Assembly: GCA_947359465.1 (NCBI GenBank)
Contig: OX375873.1
Span: 42,938,437 to 43,002,436 of the forward strand
Source: Metellina segmentata
Lineage: Eukaryota > Arthropoda > Arachnida > Araneae > Tetragnathidae
Length of the DNA stretch: 64,000 bases
Direction: 5' to 3'
Shown: positions 1 to 11,968 of the stretch, in pieces
Layout of the letters: each line of letters opens with the position of its first letter
Position numbering within the stretch: the stretch's first letter is position 1
Position numbers and translations under genes: made by a program
Notes under the pieces: model-generated
Told to the model about the DNA's origin: nothing
The model's database searches: none
The model's input: the letters and a program-made list of their open reading frames with translations, nothing else

Positions 1-1177
1 TTTTCTTATGTAAAAAGTGCCGAATCATGTAAGCGCTGTCAAAAATCAAAAACTTCAAACTCTGTCTTGATATTTAAAGTACGTAAAAATGGTCAATAGC
101 TATTTCGATGGAGAAGCTATGGTCAATAGCTATTCGCAAAATATAATCCTACTCTCCCGAAAGTCGAGTCACGTGGTTTCTTTTGGAGTCTATGTTGGAT
201 GACACGCGAGGCGTTTTGAGCATCGCGACTCGTGCCGCACGATTTGGTGAGTGGATAGATTTCTACAGTTCCTGTCACAGGGGGTAGCGCTGCTCACCAA
301 ATCACGCTCGACGGTCGACCACCCATTACAAGTCTCGCCGCCTCACAAACCCCTTGCACATGGGTTGATCTAGTGTTCAGTTTTACTTCCTGACAGGGAA
401 GAAACACGATTAAACTACAAGATGAAGGGCAACCCCAGTCGTGCTTCATAAATCGTCCTGTGTGTCACCTTACAAATATTTTGTGCCGAAAGCGATAGCT
501 GTGATAAAGCATTTGGGGGGGTGTACCATTCATGGTGATCACTATTCATGTTTTTGCATATGGTAGCCTTCTTTAAGGTTTCACGACTTTTAAAAAAATG
601 AATTAATCCAAAATCTGCTTGCTTTCTTGTCCGATCCACACTATAGTTTCTCCAATACTCGACTTTTAATTAAGCCCTTCCAGGCTGTGTGTAAAGACGG
701 GAACAACTAGTATCATTCACTAATGTGTAAGTAACAAAAATAGATAAGGCTACTGTAATTGTTTGACTAGAGATCTTGGAACCTGGACCAATTTCGCATG
801 TTTCAGATTAAAGCGGTGGGAAAAAATCAACAATGTTGATGATGTAGATTTCCTTATTTTAACACAGAACATGTGATCTTGTAACCGGAGCAGTCATATT
901 TCCAAGTTTTAAAAAGTTTGACTGCCAATTTGTCTAAGGTTGTATCTGTGTATTCACTTATTTAACTATAATTTTTGTGATATTTTTTTTGTGTGCTGTT
1001 ATTTCTAAATCGACAGCATAAGTAAGGCGATTTTAATACCTTAACTAAGAAAATCTTGAAAATGCTATACATTTAAAATTTTACATAAGGCATAAGTAAA
1101 CTTGTGTTTCCCTTTTCGGCAACATTCATCTGATTTTGAGGGTTTATATTTGCACGATATTTCAAAATTTAGCTTTA
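1..1177. other. no gene recognised
   Basis: I see no supported gene here. The stretch 180-400 is richer in GC than its surroundings and could be a first exon or a repeat edge, but no open frame longer than 74 codons is present and no family is recognisable. Confidence 0.4.
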
Positions 1178-1254
1178 CATTTTTACGTTAAAATAAAATG
1201 CATTTTTACGTTAAAATAAAATACATTTTTACGTTAAAATAAAATAAATTTTTA
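1178..1254. repeat. 23-bp minisatellite, three copies
   Basis: A 23-bp unit beginning CATTTTTACGTTAAAATAAA is repeated at 1178, 1201 and 1224, with a partial fourth copy. The copies differ at only one or two bases, so the expansion is recent. Confidence 0.85.
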
Positions 1255-1324
1255 CAGGTAGCCTACATTATGAGTTCGTACAAAAATCGACTGGTTGTTT
1301 TCTTCGAAAAAGTCTTTTTCAACT

Positions 1325-1465
1325 GCATGTTGATAAGGCGTTATAACTAATTAGTTTAAACTATTTTCAATTACTTTATGGTTACAACACTAGCATGGTT
1401 ACAACACTAGCATGTTAATAAGGCGTAACTATTTTTACTATTTTCAATTACTTTATTGGATGTTA
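1325..1465. repeat. short nested tandem duplications
   Basis: The unit ATGGTTACAACACTAGC occurs twice in a row at about 1378-1411. It is flanked by two imperfect copies of a roughly 50-bp sequence that starts GCATGTTGATAAGGCG (about 1325) and GCATGTTAATAAGGCG (about 1409). Together these look like replication-slippage duplications. Confidence 0.7.
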
Positions 1466-1494
1466 AATGAAAATAAATCTCTTTTAATTGAAAT

Positions 1495-1916
1495 TTTCGT
1501 TGACGACTTGTTGCCACTCGGCACGCCATTGTCTGTGTTGATGAGCCCATTATGGCTGGAGGCGTCGGTGGTTCAGCGTCAAGGGAATCCTGCGCAGAGG
1601 AATCCTTGCACGTATCCCATGGCGCAGCAGACGTCAGCAAACCGTGGGGTAGGTAATGAGACACCTGTATACGTGCTCTAACGTTGTGCAACCCACGATC
1701 GGACGCTTTACGGTCCGTCCCCACCATGCGGATGAGGTGTCTATCGTCCCGTGGTGACGTCACATTGAGTGGCTCACTGCCAGGGTTTCGACTCCATGGT
1801 CCATCGCTTTCACATACGCATCAGTGTTGTGGCATTACGCCGCGTGTGAGTGTTGAATTCACGATACGAAAGTCCACCCTCACAGAGGTCGATCATGCGG
1901 CCCCGTTTGAACTCCA
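1495..1916 (-). pseudogene. Tc1-like transposase relic, N-terminal half
   Basis: This is a decayed transposase gene of the Tc1 group, the DDE enzyme that cuts and pastes its own element. On the minus strand it begins with a start codon at about 1916 and reads MEFKRGRMIDLCEGGLSYRE, the usual first helix-turn-helix region. A second segment gives SPRDDRHLIRMV. A third, at about 1500-1640, reads RARIPLRRIPLTLNHRRL and then HRQWRAEWQQVV, just before the expected DES catalytic motif. The segments lie in different frames and carry stops, so the gene is dead. The catalytic part is absent because the element breaks off near 1495. The same family supplies the element at 12809-13367. Confidence 0.75.
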
Positions 1917-2191
1917 TTAGTAGCTCGTATGGTACTCTGCGTTTCTGGCGAAGCATGTTGACTTCTTATCAATCATTTAGAGAAGTCAAACGACGATACA
2001 CACATTTCAACATGCAATGCTTTTTATACACGCATCACTTGGAAGTTTAGAGGGTGTTTCTCGGCCCACAGATGCGTGTTCGTTTTGTAATTCTAATCAT
2101 TTGCATATCCTAACCTGTTTTGCATTTCCTGCAAGTTTTGTTTAATTTGCATGATTCCTTCATGGTATTGCAATTTTCAAATACAGTAGTG
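1495..2191 (-). mobile_element. truncated Tc1-like element
   Basis: The segment 1917-2191 is the non-coding end of a Tc1-like element and matches the right end of the copy at 12809-13367, including CTAATCATTTGCATATC and the terminus CAGTAGTG at 2184-2191. The other end is missing, and the base pair after CAGTAGTG is CA rather than TA. This is therefore an old truncated copy with its transposase relic attached. Confidence 0.7.
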
Positions 2192-2339
2192 CAGAATTGA
2201 AAGTTTTTTTTAGTTGAAGGAGGTATTTTCTGTCTACCAAATATAGGTGGCAGTGGTTTTCGCGGTGGAACACGTTTCCTGTACGTATTCTCAACGTGAC
2301 GTCAGTTGATTTGTTTTTAGAATGCAACCTTATCACCAA

Positions 2340-2500
2340 TAAAAATTTCAAGTAATAAATTCCAAATTGATGTATGATAATTGATTGGTCAACACCAATT
2401 ATATTAATCGCAAACGTTTCCCAAACGCATATAAATTACATTTTTAGGTAACACCTATTACTATCATATCATGCGAGAGCATTTGGTCAGCATTAATAAA
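2340..2500. repeat. dispersed repeat, copy A
   Basis: This block resembles 23300-23455 in the same orientation. Both share AATTGATRTATGATR, then TTGATTRGTCAACRYCAATTA and a later TATAAA-CTACATTTT segment. No coding frame or termini were found, so the class is unknown. Confidence 0.5.
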
Positions 2501-3174
2501 ATCTTCCCTGGCGGTTCCGTTTGTTTTTACTGAAAACCACAAGCGGTATAGCAGCCGGGATGCGATATCTGAATATATTACAATCTACCAGAAGTATTTG
2601 AATATGTGAGGATCTATGATGCCATTATTCTACTAGAAATACAAAATTATTAGATGCATCACACTTCAAACAATTAAGACGTTTCATCAGCCTCATTTTA
2701 AGACTAGAGATAGAGAACAATGAAGTTCAAAATTTTTATTACTCAGATCATAGTGATTTTACGCTAAGCTTATTTTAACGAACAACTTTGTGTGCATACG
2801 CACAGAGATAAACATAGTTCCTATTAACCTTATTTCCCCTTTTGTCTTGTCCGATAAAGATTTAGAGACTCACTTTTCCTTCATGAAAGATGTGTAGCAA
2901 AGCACATAACTCTTGGAGGATATTCCTCTAAATCTACGGTTCTGACATTACGATCCGTTGAGCGGGTATTATTATGATAGAAAAAAAAAGAACACAGCTG
3001 GGGATATAGTGTTTTAAGATCCATTGTTCGGCGAAAAATCAATAGTTTTAAAGAGCGAGTTGCTAGAATCGGTAAGGAGGAAGTAGAGAACCAGTTTCGA
3101 AATCTTAAGAGATTTTAGAACAATTGAATCCTAACTAATCTTTCATCTTTTTTTATACGTTTCTTTTCTTTCAG

Positions 3175-3415
3175 ATATTACGCGCCAGAAAGCCCGCATC
3201 TGAAATAGACAGGAGATGAAGATGTTTCCGGAGTTGGGAGATGTAATGCAGGGGGAAATGTTATACAGCCGTTGCATTGCTTGATGGAATCGTCTACTTG
3301 GAATACCGAAGACACTCGATTAAAGGAAACTCTTCAACTTTATAATTTATATTTTGGCATCGGTTATTCATTGCAGCTTTTTTGTATTCATCGTTTGTCT
3401 GAATAAAATCACCGA
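3175..3415 (+). other. candidate terminal exon of an unknown gene
   Basis: A pyrimidine-rich tract ending TTCTTTTCTTTCAG (AG at 3173-3174) precedes a less AT-rich stretch that ends with an AATAAA signal at 3402-3407. All three frames reach stops within 45 bases, so it would hold only a few codons plus 3' UTR. No upstream exon is recognised. It could be the last exon of a host gene or of a non-coding RNA, or a chance arrangement. Confidence 0.22.
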
Positions 3416-5039
3416 TACGCTCTTTTTGACAGAGATTGGTCATTTCTATTTACGCTTATAACTCACGTCTGAGTATCATTTATCGAGTCAATCAATTTTC
3501 TTTGAACAAACTTTTATATTAGCCTCTTTTAGACTAGGGTTCAAAAACCGATGATGAAACACCGGTTTTGGAGATTAGTGAAAATTACCATTACACCGAG
3601 GCATTATTACATAATTTTTGTTTTACTTGTCTTATATTAAAAGATCGCCCGGCAGGGGAAATTTTATATGACGACAACATCAGAAAATACCTTCAATATA
3701 GGACATGGTGAGGTCTCAAAATTCGATTCTGAACAAGGTTTTCATTCCACACTAAAAGAAGTTAGATGCTTGGTTGGGTTTTATGGCGCTCGGTTCGTAT
3801 TTGGCCAAGCTGTGCCAAACAACGTCAAGTTAGAGGACATACGCATAACACAAGGAAATTTTTGCTGACATAGAAGAGAAAAATACACCCAGGAAACAAT
3901 CAAACTTGGGTCGTCTATAACTCTCAGGTTGCTAGCGCAGTGGGTCAGTCACTGAGCCATGTCAACTCTAAAGAAGTTAGAAACTCCTCCAGTCAACCTG
4001 AATATAATCATCAAGATGTGTGTATTTTTGGTGATAGGAAATAGCTGGTTAACAAAGTTATGTGCGTTATTTTGCATCATCATCTCACACATTTAAATTC
4101 TTTTGATGTTGTAGTACGGAACTAGAACTTGATATTTTGAACCCCATAATCCTCACAGTCAGTACCTCTCGCGACAGAAAAAGTAGAACAAAAAGTTATT
4201 GAAAGTTTCCGTCAGTAATTTACCGCTATTGAGAGCATAGATAATTTTCAAACTGTAGTTTGGGCGGAAGATTTCGTGAAGCTGCACTATTTACATTTGA
4301 GAAAAATATTTTAATTTACCTTTAAATGTAAAATGTATCTAAAAAAATTTGTAATAATTTAAAGTAAAGAATTTGAAACAGAATTGAAACAATTAAACTT
4401 ACAGTTTGTAAAAGTGAAAAACTGATAGACCTTACAATTAGAAATTTTCAATAGAACATTAATAAGATCCAAAGAGAATATTCTTTAAAATAAATATTTA
4501 AAGAGATTTCTCATGTCTTTGAAAACAACTAATCTGCTGAGATTATTCTAATTTTTAAATTTTTATATAATTTCATCAAACTCAAAATAAAAAAAGAAAC
4601 GAGCAATCATCTATTAATTTTGTATTAATGACATTTGGGTTGATTGGTTGGTTAATTATTAGTAAAAATATTAATTAAACAGGTCTGCAAAATTTATCTT
4701 TCAAAAAGTTGTTTGAAACATATTTGGATTATTTTTACTTGCACACGCAAACTTAATTAAAACCGTTTTCAATTTTCCGGAAACATTTTCGCACAGAACC
4801 GATTTTAAATTCATTATCAAGTATTTGGTGAAAAACTGCAATATTATTGATATTATGGTTTCTATATTTTTTAAACAGCAGTGTTGCTTTTCTTCTGACT
4901 AAATGGGGAATAGCATAAATTGATAAAATCTTCCATGCAATACGTTATTTTTCACAATTCTTTTTTTTTTTAAATCAAAACAGTATTTAATGACACGACA
5001 TTTGTAAACTGTTTCAGAGTCATCTCTGTAAATCACTTA
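3416..5039. other. AT-rich stretch, no gene recognised
   Basis: Only short frames occur here, the longest being 66 codons at 3668-3868 with no recognisable motif. No termini or inverted repeats of a transposon were found. Confidence 0.45.
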
Positions 5040-5470
5040 ACAGTAATCCGCCAGCATGCTAACATCCCAGTCTTTGGTACCTCCAATTCGTGTCCTTAAT
5101 ATCTTGGTGGGACCTTTCGCCCTGATCCTCACTCGTTCAGCTCCTTGAATGAAATCCAAGCGTCACGCTCTCAGACATTCATGACCGCTTCGATCCCTGA
5201 ATCAGTTATCAATCTTCTTTGGTCCAGTAAATATTTCCTTCTTCAATATCTTAGAATAAGGCTGGAAGTTTTCTAATTAAGTACAAAAAGCAGTCTAAAT
5301 CCTTAGACAAGACCTAGACGGACTGTTTCATCAGTTCATATTTGATACGAAGGGGTGGTAATAGCATTTATTCTCTGGGTTCACCAAGTATTGCCTTTTT
5401 AGCAGCAGGTTGCAAGTCTTGTCTGGGTGATCACTACTTTTGAACCCAATGTATATTATTTGCTCGGTTG
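5040..5470 (-). pseudogene. relic of an unnamed arthropod repeat-encoded protein
   Basis: On the minus strand, fragments in shifting frames match a multicopy protein family that I recognise from arthropod genomes but cannot name. From about 5350 the strand reads PPLRIKYELMKQSV, a stop, then VLSKDLDCFLYLIRKLPALF. A second part reads IFTGPKKIDN. A third part near 5120 reads EDQGERSHQDIKDTNWRYQR, which corresponds to the EQGERFHQDI motif typical of the family. Several stops and at least two frame changes show it is dead. The family is usually repeated in a genome, so a transposon origin is likely, but that is inference. Confidence 0.55.
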
Positions 5471-5761
5471 TTTCACTTTCAGAGAAAATATGGATAATTC
5501 GTTTTGAGAACTCAAAAGATTCGTAATATCTTTAGGATTGGATTGGATGTGATTTTGTGGCATTGAGAGAGTCCTCTTGGGACATATTATGCCAAACTCA
5601 AAATAAAAAAATCGAACTCAATACATTATTCTATGTTTTTAAAGCAATTTCAATACGCGTAAATACTAGTCTAAGATATTTTGTGTAAGAGATCCGAATA
5701 TAAGAGCTCAGATATACAATCTAATAATAAAATGAAATGAGTCATGTGATAATAAAATGAA

Positions 5762-5902
5762 CTAGGGGGCCCGCCCCCTGCTCGCTAAAGCTCGCAAACC
5801 CACGAGGCTTTGTGGTAAACAAACAATCTTACAATGTTGCCAAAACGCGTTAACAAATAACGTCTTTTTTTGCGTGCCACATAAGAGAATTATATATATA
5901 GA
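5762..5902 (-). mobile_element. short non-autonomous Helitron
   Basis: On the minus strand it starts TCTATATATATAATTCTC and ends GGGCCCCCTAG, inserted between A and T, which are the hallmarks of Helitrons (5' TC, 3' CTAG, AT target, no target duplication). It is only 141 bp and shares both ends with the copies at 10866-11499 and 20368-20815, so the middle has been deleted. Confidence 0.7.
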
Positions 5903-6340
5903 TAGTATATAAAATTATATACGTGATGGATGAACCCAATGTCATGTAAAAAGCTAAAAATATTTGGATGAGGATACTATCCAACCATGTCTTCTAAAGT
6001 TAAGGTATATGAATTAAAATGTTTAAGTCGTTGACTATTAAAATGATAAAATTCTATTAAAAAGTGTTTTATCGTTTGTGGGCAAATGCAGTAATTTCAA
6101 ATAGGATTATCTTCTCCTGCATCTTTAGGAAGCTCGATATCTCTTAATCATTTTGCTTTGAATTAAGTGTTGCGGCTCATTACTTAAGTGCTCAAGAATG
6201 AATTCTTCATCGTCACTTTCATAAAAATCTCTTTTTCAGAAAAGTCGTAAACAGTGGAATCAGGATTTGTAGTGAAAGAAACATCAGGTCCGTTTGGCAC
6301 AGGTCGATACCATAATGAAGATTTGCATTTGAAAATCTTA
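5903..6340. other. no gene recognised
   Basis: AT-rich sequence between two transposons. The short frames here overlap the Harbinger-like repeat and are not coding. Confidence 0.4.
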
Positions 6341-6784
6341 GGCCCGGTGCACACATCCGGTTTATCAACGTACGGCGCCGCTGCGGCACCGAAGCCCAAC
6401 TATGCACACATAACCGTGAAATGACGCGAGTACTCATTTCGCGCCATTTGCGATAAATATTGTATAGAAGAAAACGTGTTTATTTCGCTTACTTGGTGTA
6501 CAAAAAAGTATATTTTGAAACAAAATAGACGTTACTGGATACAACCCTTTATTAATTATTATTTTTATTCCATTTATTTATGAAAACAAGGTACTTCAGA
6601 ACGGAGACGCGTGTGCGGCGCCGTGGGGAACTGCGGTACAAATTGCATTCAAGTTGGACGTGCGTCGCCGCAGTAGCGACGGAGGCATGTGTATACTACT
6701 CCATTGGATCTAATGTATTTCAGACCGCACTTGCGTTGCGGCAGCGGAGCAGCACGTTGAAAAACCGGATGTGTGCACCGGATC
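6341..6784. mobile_element. Harbinger-like MITE, 444 bp
   Basis: The left end reads GGCCCGGTGCACACATCCGG. The right end, read on the other strand, gives GATCCGGTGCACACATCCGG. Both sides are flanked by TTA (6338-6340 and 6785-6787). Inverted ends of this kind with a 3-bp TTA duplication fit the PIF/Harbinger superfamily. The interior holds GC-rich subterminal blocks and no transposase. A second copy, in the other orientation and split by other elements, is at 10620-12417. Confidence 0.75.
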
Positions 6785-7968
6785 TTATTCATACTCTTTT
6801 AGTTATATCAGTGCATTTAGCATGAGCAAAAATAACAGTCCCCTCCGTGCTCCGTGTTACTCTGGTTTTCAACAAATAATTAGTATGGGTTATTTTCCCA
6901 AATAATTAGTATGGGTTATTTCCCCTCAAATCATTAGTAGTTACTTTTGGTTTTCACCAAAAGTAAGAGTTCTTCAACACAGAGCAGACTTTATATATAT
7001 AGCCAACAGTTTTTATTGATCATCGAATTTCAAACCCTAACAGGCATAACAACCCTTTTTCACACAGTTCTGTTCTGCCTCTTCTGTGTAACAAACTATC
7101 CATATCTATAACAAAAAGAATTTAGACTGTTTACACAGCCTCTAGAAGCCATTTCTGCTTTCTGTCACATAAAAATACTCTATATTAAGTTAATACTTTT
7201 TAAAGACTAACACGAAAAGTCTTTACTAAAAATGCTACTCACATAAGTCAGCTGCTAGGTTACAAGCCAACTAAAAATGTTTCATGCCGTACACCCAGGG
7301 AATAAAATTTATTGAAAGGCGTTTCTGTTTGAACATACTAGTTGCTGAACGACAGGCTGGCACTTGCTACACTGATTTATAGTTAGACTCTAATACCGCT
7401 GATAACTACATACATGCATAGGTTTATTTATTATAAGTCTATTAAATAATAGATCATATTCATGATCTGTATATAGATATAAGAATATATTTGTACATCA
7501 AAGACTTTAAATAAAGAGTGTAACATTTCAAGTAAAATGTTCCGTATTGTGAAAAATCGATGTGGTGGAGAAAAGTGCCAGACATTTTCGAATTCTGCAT
7601 TCAAAATGACATTAAATTACATAAAGAACAACTTTTTCATTGTAGACTTGTGTTATTATTAATTAAGTGGATTCTGATACCCAGGATGGTTTCAACTTTT
7701 CAACTTTTGCAAAACACATACAGCGTTAACTACCTTAGGCATGAGCTCAATATTTCATAGAGGGGGGGGGGGTGCACTACACAAAATGCGTGTCAATATT
7801 TATTTATAGACAGTACGAAATTATCATTTAAAAAGAAATTCACTTATAAAGTAGGCTAAAGGCTAGAATCAAAATTCGAAACTATATTAAACAGTTGAAT
7901 TAAATTCATGCACACCTGAATATTAATCATAAACTAAATAAAGCCAACAGCAGTACTCGTGTGTCTAT
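6785..7968. other. no gene recognised
   Basis: AT-rich stretch. At about 6871-6935 a 28-bp unit containing AATAATTAGTATGGGTTATT occurs twice and then decays. A run of G lies near 7765. The 66-codon frame at 7560-7760 has no recognisable motif. Confidence 0.4.
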
Positions 7969-8627
7969 TAGTGATACGACATCGACAGCAAAACATCGAT
8001 ATTAATAATACATCGACCCAAAGACATCGATGTTTTTAAAATTCAATGTATTTAAACTTTTTTCCCCATTTCTTAAAATTGGTTTAGCAACTAGTGATGC
8101 GACATCGACAGCAAAACATCGATGTTAAAAATTAAAACATCGATGTTGATAATACATCACCCCTACACCATTGATGTTTTTTAAATTCAGTGTATTTAAA
8201 CTTTTTTTCCCCATTTCTTAAAATTGGTTTAGCAACTAGTGATGCGACATCGACAGCAAAACATCGATGTTGATAATACATCGCCCCAAAACCGTCGATG
8301 TTTTTAAAATTCGGTGTATTAAAATTTTTTTCCTCATTTCTTAAAACTGGCTTAGCAACTAGTGATGTTTTTTATAAAACATCGACATAGATGTCGCATC
8401 CCTAGTTTTCAGACCCTTCACCCTTGGCCACTTTGGTCTAAAAGCATGTTCAATTTACTGATTATAAAAATTATGCTACTTGGTTATTTTTTAAATTTTT
8501 ATAACGGTACTTTTTTTTATTTAAAAATAAAACATCGACAGCGTTAAAACATCGATGTTACAAAAACATCGACTCCAATACATCGATGTTTTTTTTATAA
8601 AACATCGACATCGATGTCGCATCTCTA
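7969..8627. mobile_element. hAT-type MITE rich in ATCGAT palindromes
   Basis: The element starts TAGTGATACGACATCGA and ends TCGATGTCGCATCTCTA. It is flanked by GTGTCTAT (7961-7968) and GTGTCCAT (8628-8635), an 8-bp duplication with one mismatch, which fits hAT elements. The left part is tandemly repeated, with units starting near 7969, 8092 and 8237. Each unit carries ACATCGATGT-type palindromes. A block TTTCAGACCCTTCACCCTTGG at about 8406 is shared with the related element at 13615-15052. There is no transposase. Confidence 0.75.
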
Positions 8628-9455
8628 GTGTCCATCCTATAAGATTTTCATGTTGAATGGGTTACCCAATGTGTATGATAAAACCATCACACAACTATAC
8701 AAACAAATCGAAACACTTCCAAGGCAATATCCGAGCAACTTCCAAGGCAATATCCGATCGGAATGAAACAGCATGTGTATGCGAAGAAATCAAGAAATGA
8801 TAAGAATATCAAATCAAAAGGGCTATTATTGTAGAATTACGTCATAAAAAAAGTAATAAATTAGTAACTTGTGAAACCCATTCTAGCGGCGATACATGCA
8901 TCAGTATTACATGCAGAGGTTTGCAGATAAATGGAGTCTTTATGCTATATGCAACAAATTATGCCACGCATTCCGCTGTTGCTCCAAATCCCTTAAATTC
9001 AGGGATCTTACTAATCCTGTGACTAGAAGAATTTTGTTAAACACATATTTTAATTTTTCTAAATTTTATTTCCATATTTAGCCTACCAACAAAGGGTTTA
9101 AGGGGTGACATGATACATAAAAAACAATACATGAAACAAAGCATCCTACAAAGGACAAGACACAAAAGCGGGAATACAAGCTCTTCACGCTTGACATGAT
9201 ATAGTTCAAGCAAAACATGATACACAAGCATCTTGCACTAGACATCAGGCATTGTCAGAAACACAAAGAAACTGGAATTTCGTAATGGTTTTTTTACGAA
9301 AATAGAAAATACATGGAAAATATTAATTGTAGACATTGCTCACTTCGCCACAGGGACAAAGGGGAGTACATTTAATTTAGAATCTGTGAAGACAAGAAAG
9401 AAAAGTCCATGCCAGCTTTAAAACTATAATACATATCTATTGATAGCAAACATTT
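8628..9455. other. no gene recognised
   Basis: Unique-looking AT-rich sequence with a 22-bp tandem duplication (CTTCCAAGGCAATATCCGA, twice) near 8715-8755. No coding frame beyond 64 codons. Confidence 0.4.
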
Positions 9456-9735
9456 TTGAGGTAGGTAATTGAATTTAAATCGCACTGGAGCAGCACCACG
9501 GGCTATTGGTCCGAGATCAAAGCCGAAGAAAAAAAACGAGGACAACGCATCGTTAATTCGAACCATGGTCATATGATGAGGTCAACACCTGAGCTGGAAC
9601 TCTTCTCTCCAAACTTCCACACCACGCCACTGTAAGGACATTTGAGGCCACGACAGCATAACTCCAGAACACCACTTTCACGACGGTCTTTAGTAAGAAC
9701 GAGTTTAGAACTCACGACCCGACAGTTACTTATCA
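9456..9735 (-). mobile_element. tRNA-derived SINE, diverged copy
   Basis: It aligns along its length with the SINE at 14037-14372: the blocks CACGGGCTATTG, GAACCATGGTCATATGATGAG and CACCTGAGCTGG, then CTCCAAACTTCCACACCA. The tRNA-like head is too diverged to read. The short frames here are artefacts of the SINE. Confidence 0.65.
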
Positions 9736-10032
9736 GTGACTCTAACAACTGTAAAAAAAAAAACCACGTCCACCCCCCCCCCAAAAAAAAAAATCGGGGT
9801 TTTAAATGTAAGTAAAGGTCCTGTGATCAGTGGCAGAAATGCTCCTAAAGTATTGAGATTTCAGTAACATCGTTCGAACGAAAGCATTTAATATTGACTC
9901 GCAATCCACGGGAACATAGTGGGGGAAATATTTCAAAATCTTCTCATTGCAACGACACTTCAAAATAAATGTCTGTTTCCAGACAGAGATACTACTTTTT
10001 AAAACGTATTTATTTTTCATTTCAAGCCCTTC

Positions 10033-10116
10033 CCTCAAGCGACGCCGTCGTCAATAGCCCGTTGTGTTTGCTCTAGTACGACGTTAACTAAAATTACTAT
10101 TACCATTACCCCCAAG
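10033..10116 (+). mobile_element. SINE tail fragment
   Basis: Only the 3' part survives: GTCGTCAATAGCCCGTTGTG, then CTCTAGTACGACGTTAACTA and an ATTACCATTACC-type tail. It is a truncated copy of the same SINE as at 14037. Confidence 0.65.
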
Positions 10117-10619
10117 CGACGGCATTGATCTCTGGCGGGGCCATCGTCTCCGAGCTTCAATTCCCGCTCTCACGAAAAACCACCGTAATCACCCTCAGTT
10201 GAAGAGACTACATATAGGACACATCACAACATCCCACCGGCAATTACATCTCAGAGCCTTCTTCAAGTGGAAGAAAGCTTGTTCATCCAGTCTCATTAGG
10301 CGATCGGACCAAAATAGGACGCACGTCGAATAACAACAAAGCAGCAGACCTATCCGATGTGCATCGCTACACCAACACGATCTCCTCGTGTGAAAGAGGA
10401 ACGAGCGGGGGGGACCTTTGCGATGCTCCGACACGATTGCATTAATCGTGACTGCTGTATGCGTGGAATGGACCCTTGAAATCTCCGATCCCTGTCTGTG
10501 ATTAAGGCGCAGGACATGCAGCGTCTCGAGCACATTGCTGACACCTTGCGTGCATAACTTAGATATTTTTGCAATATAGGTTGCAAAGGAAACGACGTAA
10601 TCTGTTGTTTATGGTCTTA
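10117..10619. other. no gene recognised
   Basis: A less AT-rich stretch with two overlapping minus-strand frames (112 and 78 codons). Neither gives a convincing family match. Confidence 0.35.
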
Positions 10620-10695
10620 GGCCCGGTGCACACATCCGGTTTTTCAACGTGCGGCGCCGCTGCCGCAACGCAAGTGCGGTCTGAGAACATTAGAT

Positions 10696-11968
10696 CAGGG
10701 GTTCCCAACCTTTTAATAACTTCGTACCACTTGAAATTTTTAGAAAATTTTGGCGTTCCAACAATCCTATATTTTTTAGAAACATGTATCTAATGTCAGA
10801 AAAGTGTCCAATGGCTTGTTTTATTTTAATTAAAATACTAAGAAAGCTTCATAATTTATGATTAACTAGGGGGCCTGCCCCCTGCTCGTTAACGCTCGCC
10901 AACCCCCGGAGGATTGCTTCGCTGCGCGAACCTATGCTCGCTTCGCTCGCCTCAATGAAGACATGTGTCCTAGCAGAAGGGATTGTTTACAAAATATGTT
11001 ACCAAAAAAATGTTTTTCAAATCTAAATTTGCTGTATTACAGAAAAAATATATACAGTATCTCTAAAATCAGAATTCAAATGAAAACTTTGTGCAAATTT
11101 TGACTCGAAATGTGAGCGTTGCTTTGGAAATTGAATACCCAGCATGTTGTTTGTGTGTACATTTTCCCAGCACTCAAACGACCCACACTTTTTCATTGAG
11201 TTTGTTGCCGAAAGTTGTAGTGCAAGCGTCTTGTTGAACTATAATTGTTGGCCCTGGAAAGGACCGTTTTTTAAATGGCCCTGAAAAGATCCTCCGCTTT
11301 CTTTGATTTCTATTATAAACTAACTGCAACAGCTCATTAAAATTTCCTTTTTTTTTTCAATAAAATTTCATCCGATAACGCTATAAATTCAATCGATGCG
11401 CGAGAATTCGCGATAAACAAACAATCGTACAGTGTTGCCAAAACGCGATTACAAATAACGTCTTTTTCGTGAGCCACGTAAGATAATTATATATATAGAT
11501 GCTCTTGTATGTCGTATTAATGATGTTTTAATGAAGGAAAAAATAAAACTATTATTGAAAATCACAGTTTTATTTCTTACTGACAGGTCTAAAAACAAAT
11601 CATTATCTCGTGCGAATTATCTCAAATTATCTCGTGCGTATTTCTCATACATAAAGATAAAGGAATTCTTTGTAAAACGATTTGACAGGGGAAATATCAA
11701 CTTAATTTCGCCGAGATAGTCATTGAATAGAAATAGATCAATCAGCAACAAAGTTTCTCTTTAAATAATGTGCTACTGTTAGAGTCATTTATTACAATGT
11801 AATAAAAACATTAATTACAAAATTGATTTCATATAATTCCATTTTTCCTATAACGTGTGATTGTACATACTAAAAAATCGAACAAACTTCGTAGAATATT
11901 TGGGTCGCTCGTATCATCCTTGCGTACCACCTGAAACGTTGCCGCGTACCACCGGTTGGGAATCCCTG
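10696..11968. mobile_element. hAT-type non-autonomous element
   Basis: The ends are CAGGGGTTCCCAACC on the left and, inverted, CAGGGATTCCCAACC on the right, a classic hAT terminus. CATTAGAT (10688-10695) and CATTGGAT (12071-12078) look like an 8-bp duplication, but the second lies 102 bp beyond the right terminus. About 639 bp remain after removing the Helitron inside it. No transposase remains. Confidence 0.7.
10866..11499 (-). mobile_element. non-autonomous Helitron, 634 bp
   Basis: On the minus strand it runs from TCTATATATATAATTATCT to CTAG (10866-10869), lies between A and T, and shows no target duplication. Near the 3' end is a GC-rich inverted repeat, the usual terminating hairpin. 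The middle (a CGATAACGCTATAAATTCAAT block) matches the Helitron at 20368-20815. It sits inside the hAT element at 10696-11968. Confidence 0.75.

Noticed and set aside
190..400. GC-richer patch with a GGTGAGT donor-like site as a first exon
   Set aside because: No start codon with an open frame, and no promoter element or partner acceptor could be tied to it.
10195..10586. Two overlapping minus-strand frames (112 and 78 codons) that might be a Tc1 N-terminal relic
   Set aside because: No catalytic motif, termini or consistent helix-turn-helix pattern could be read.
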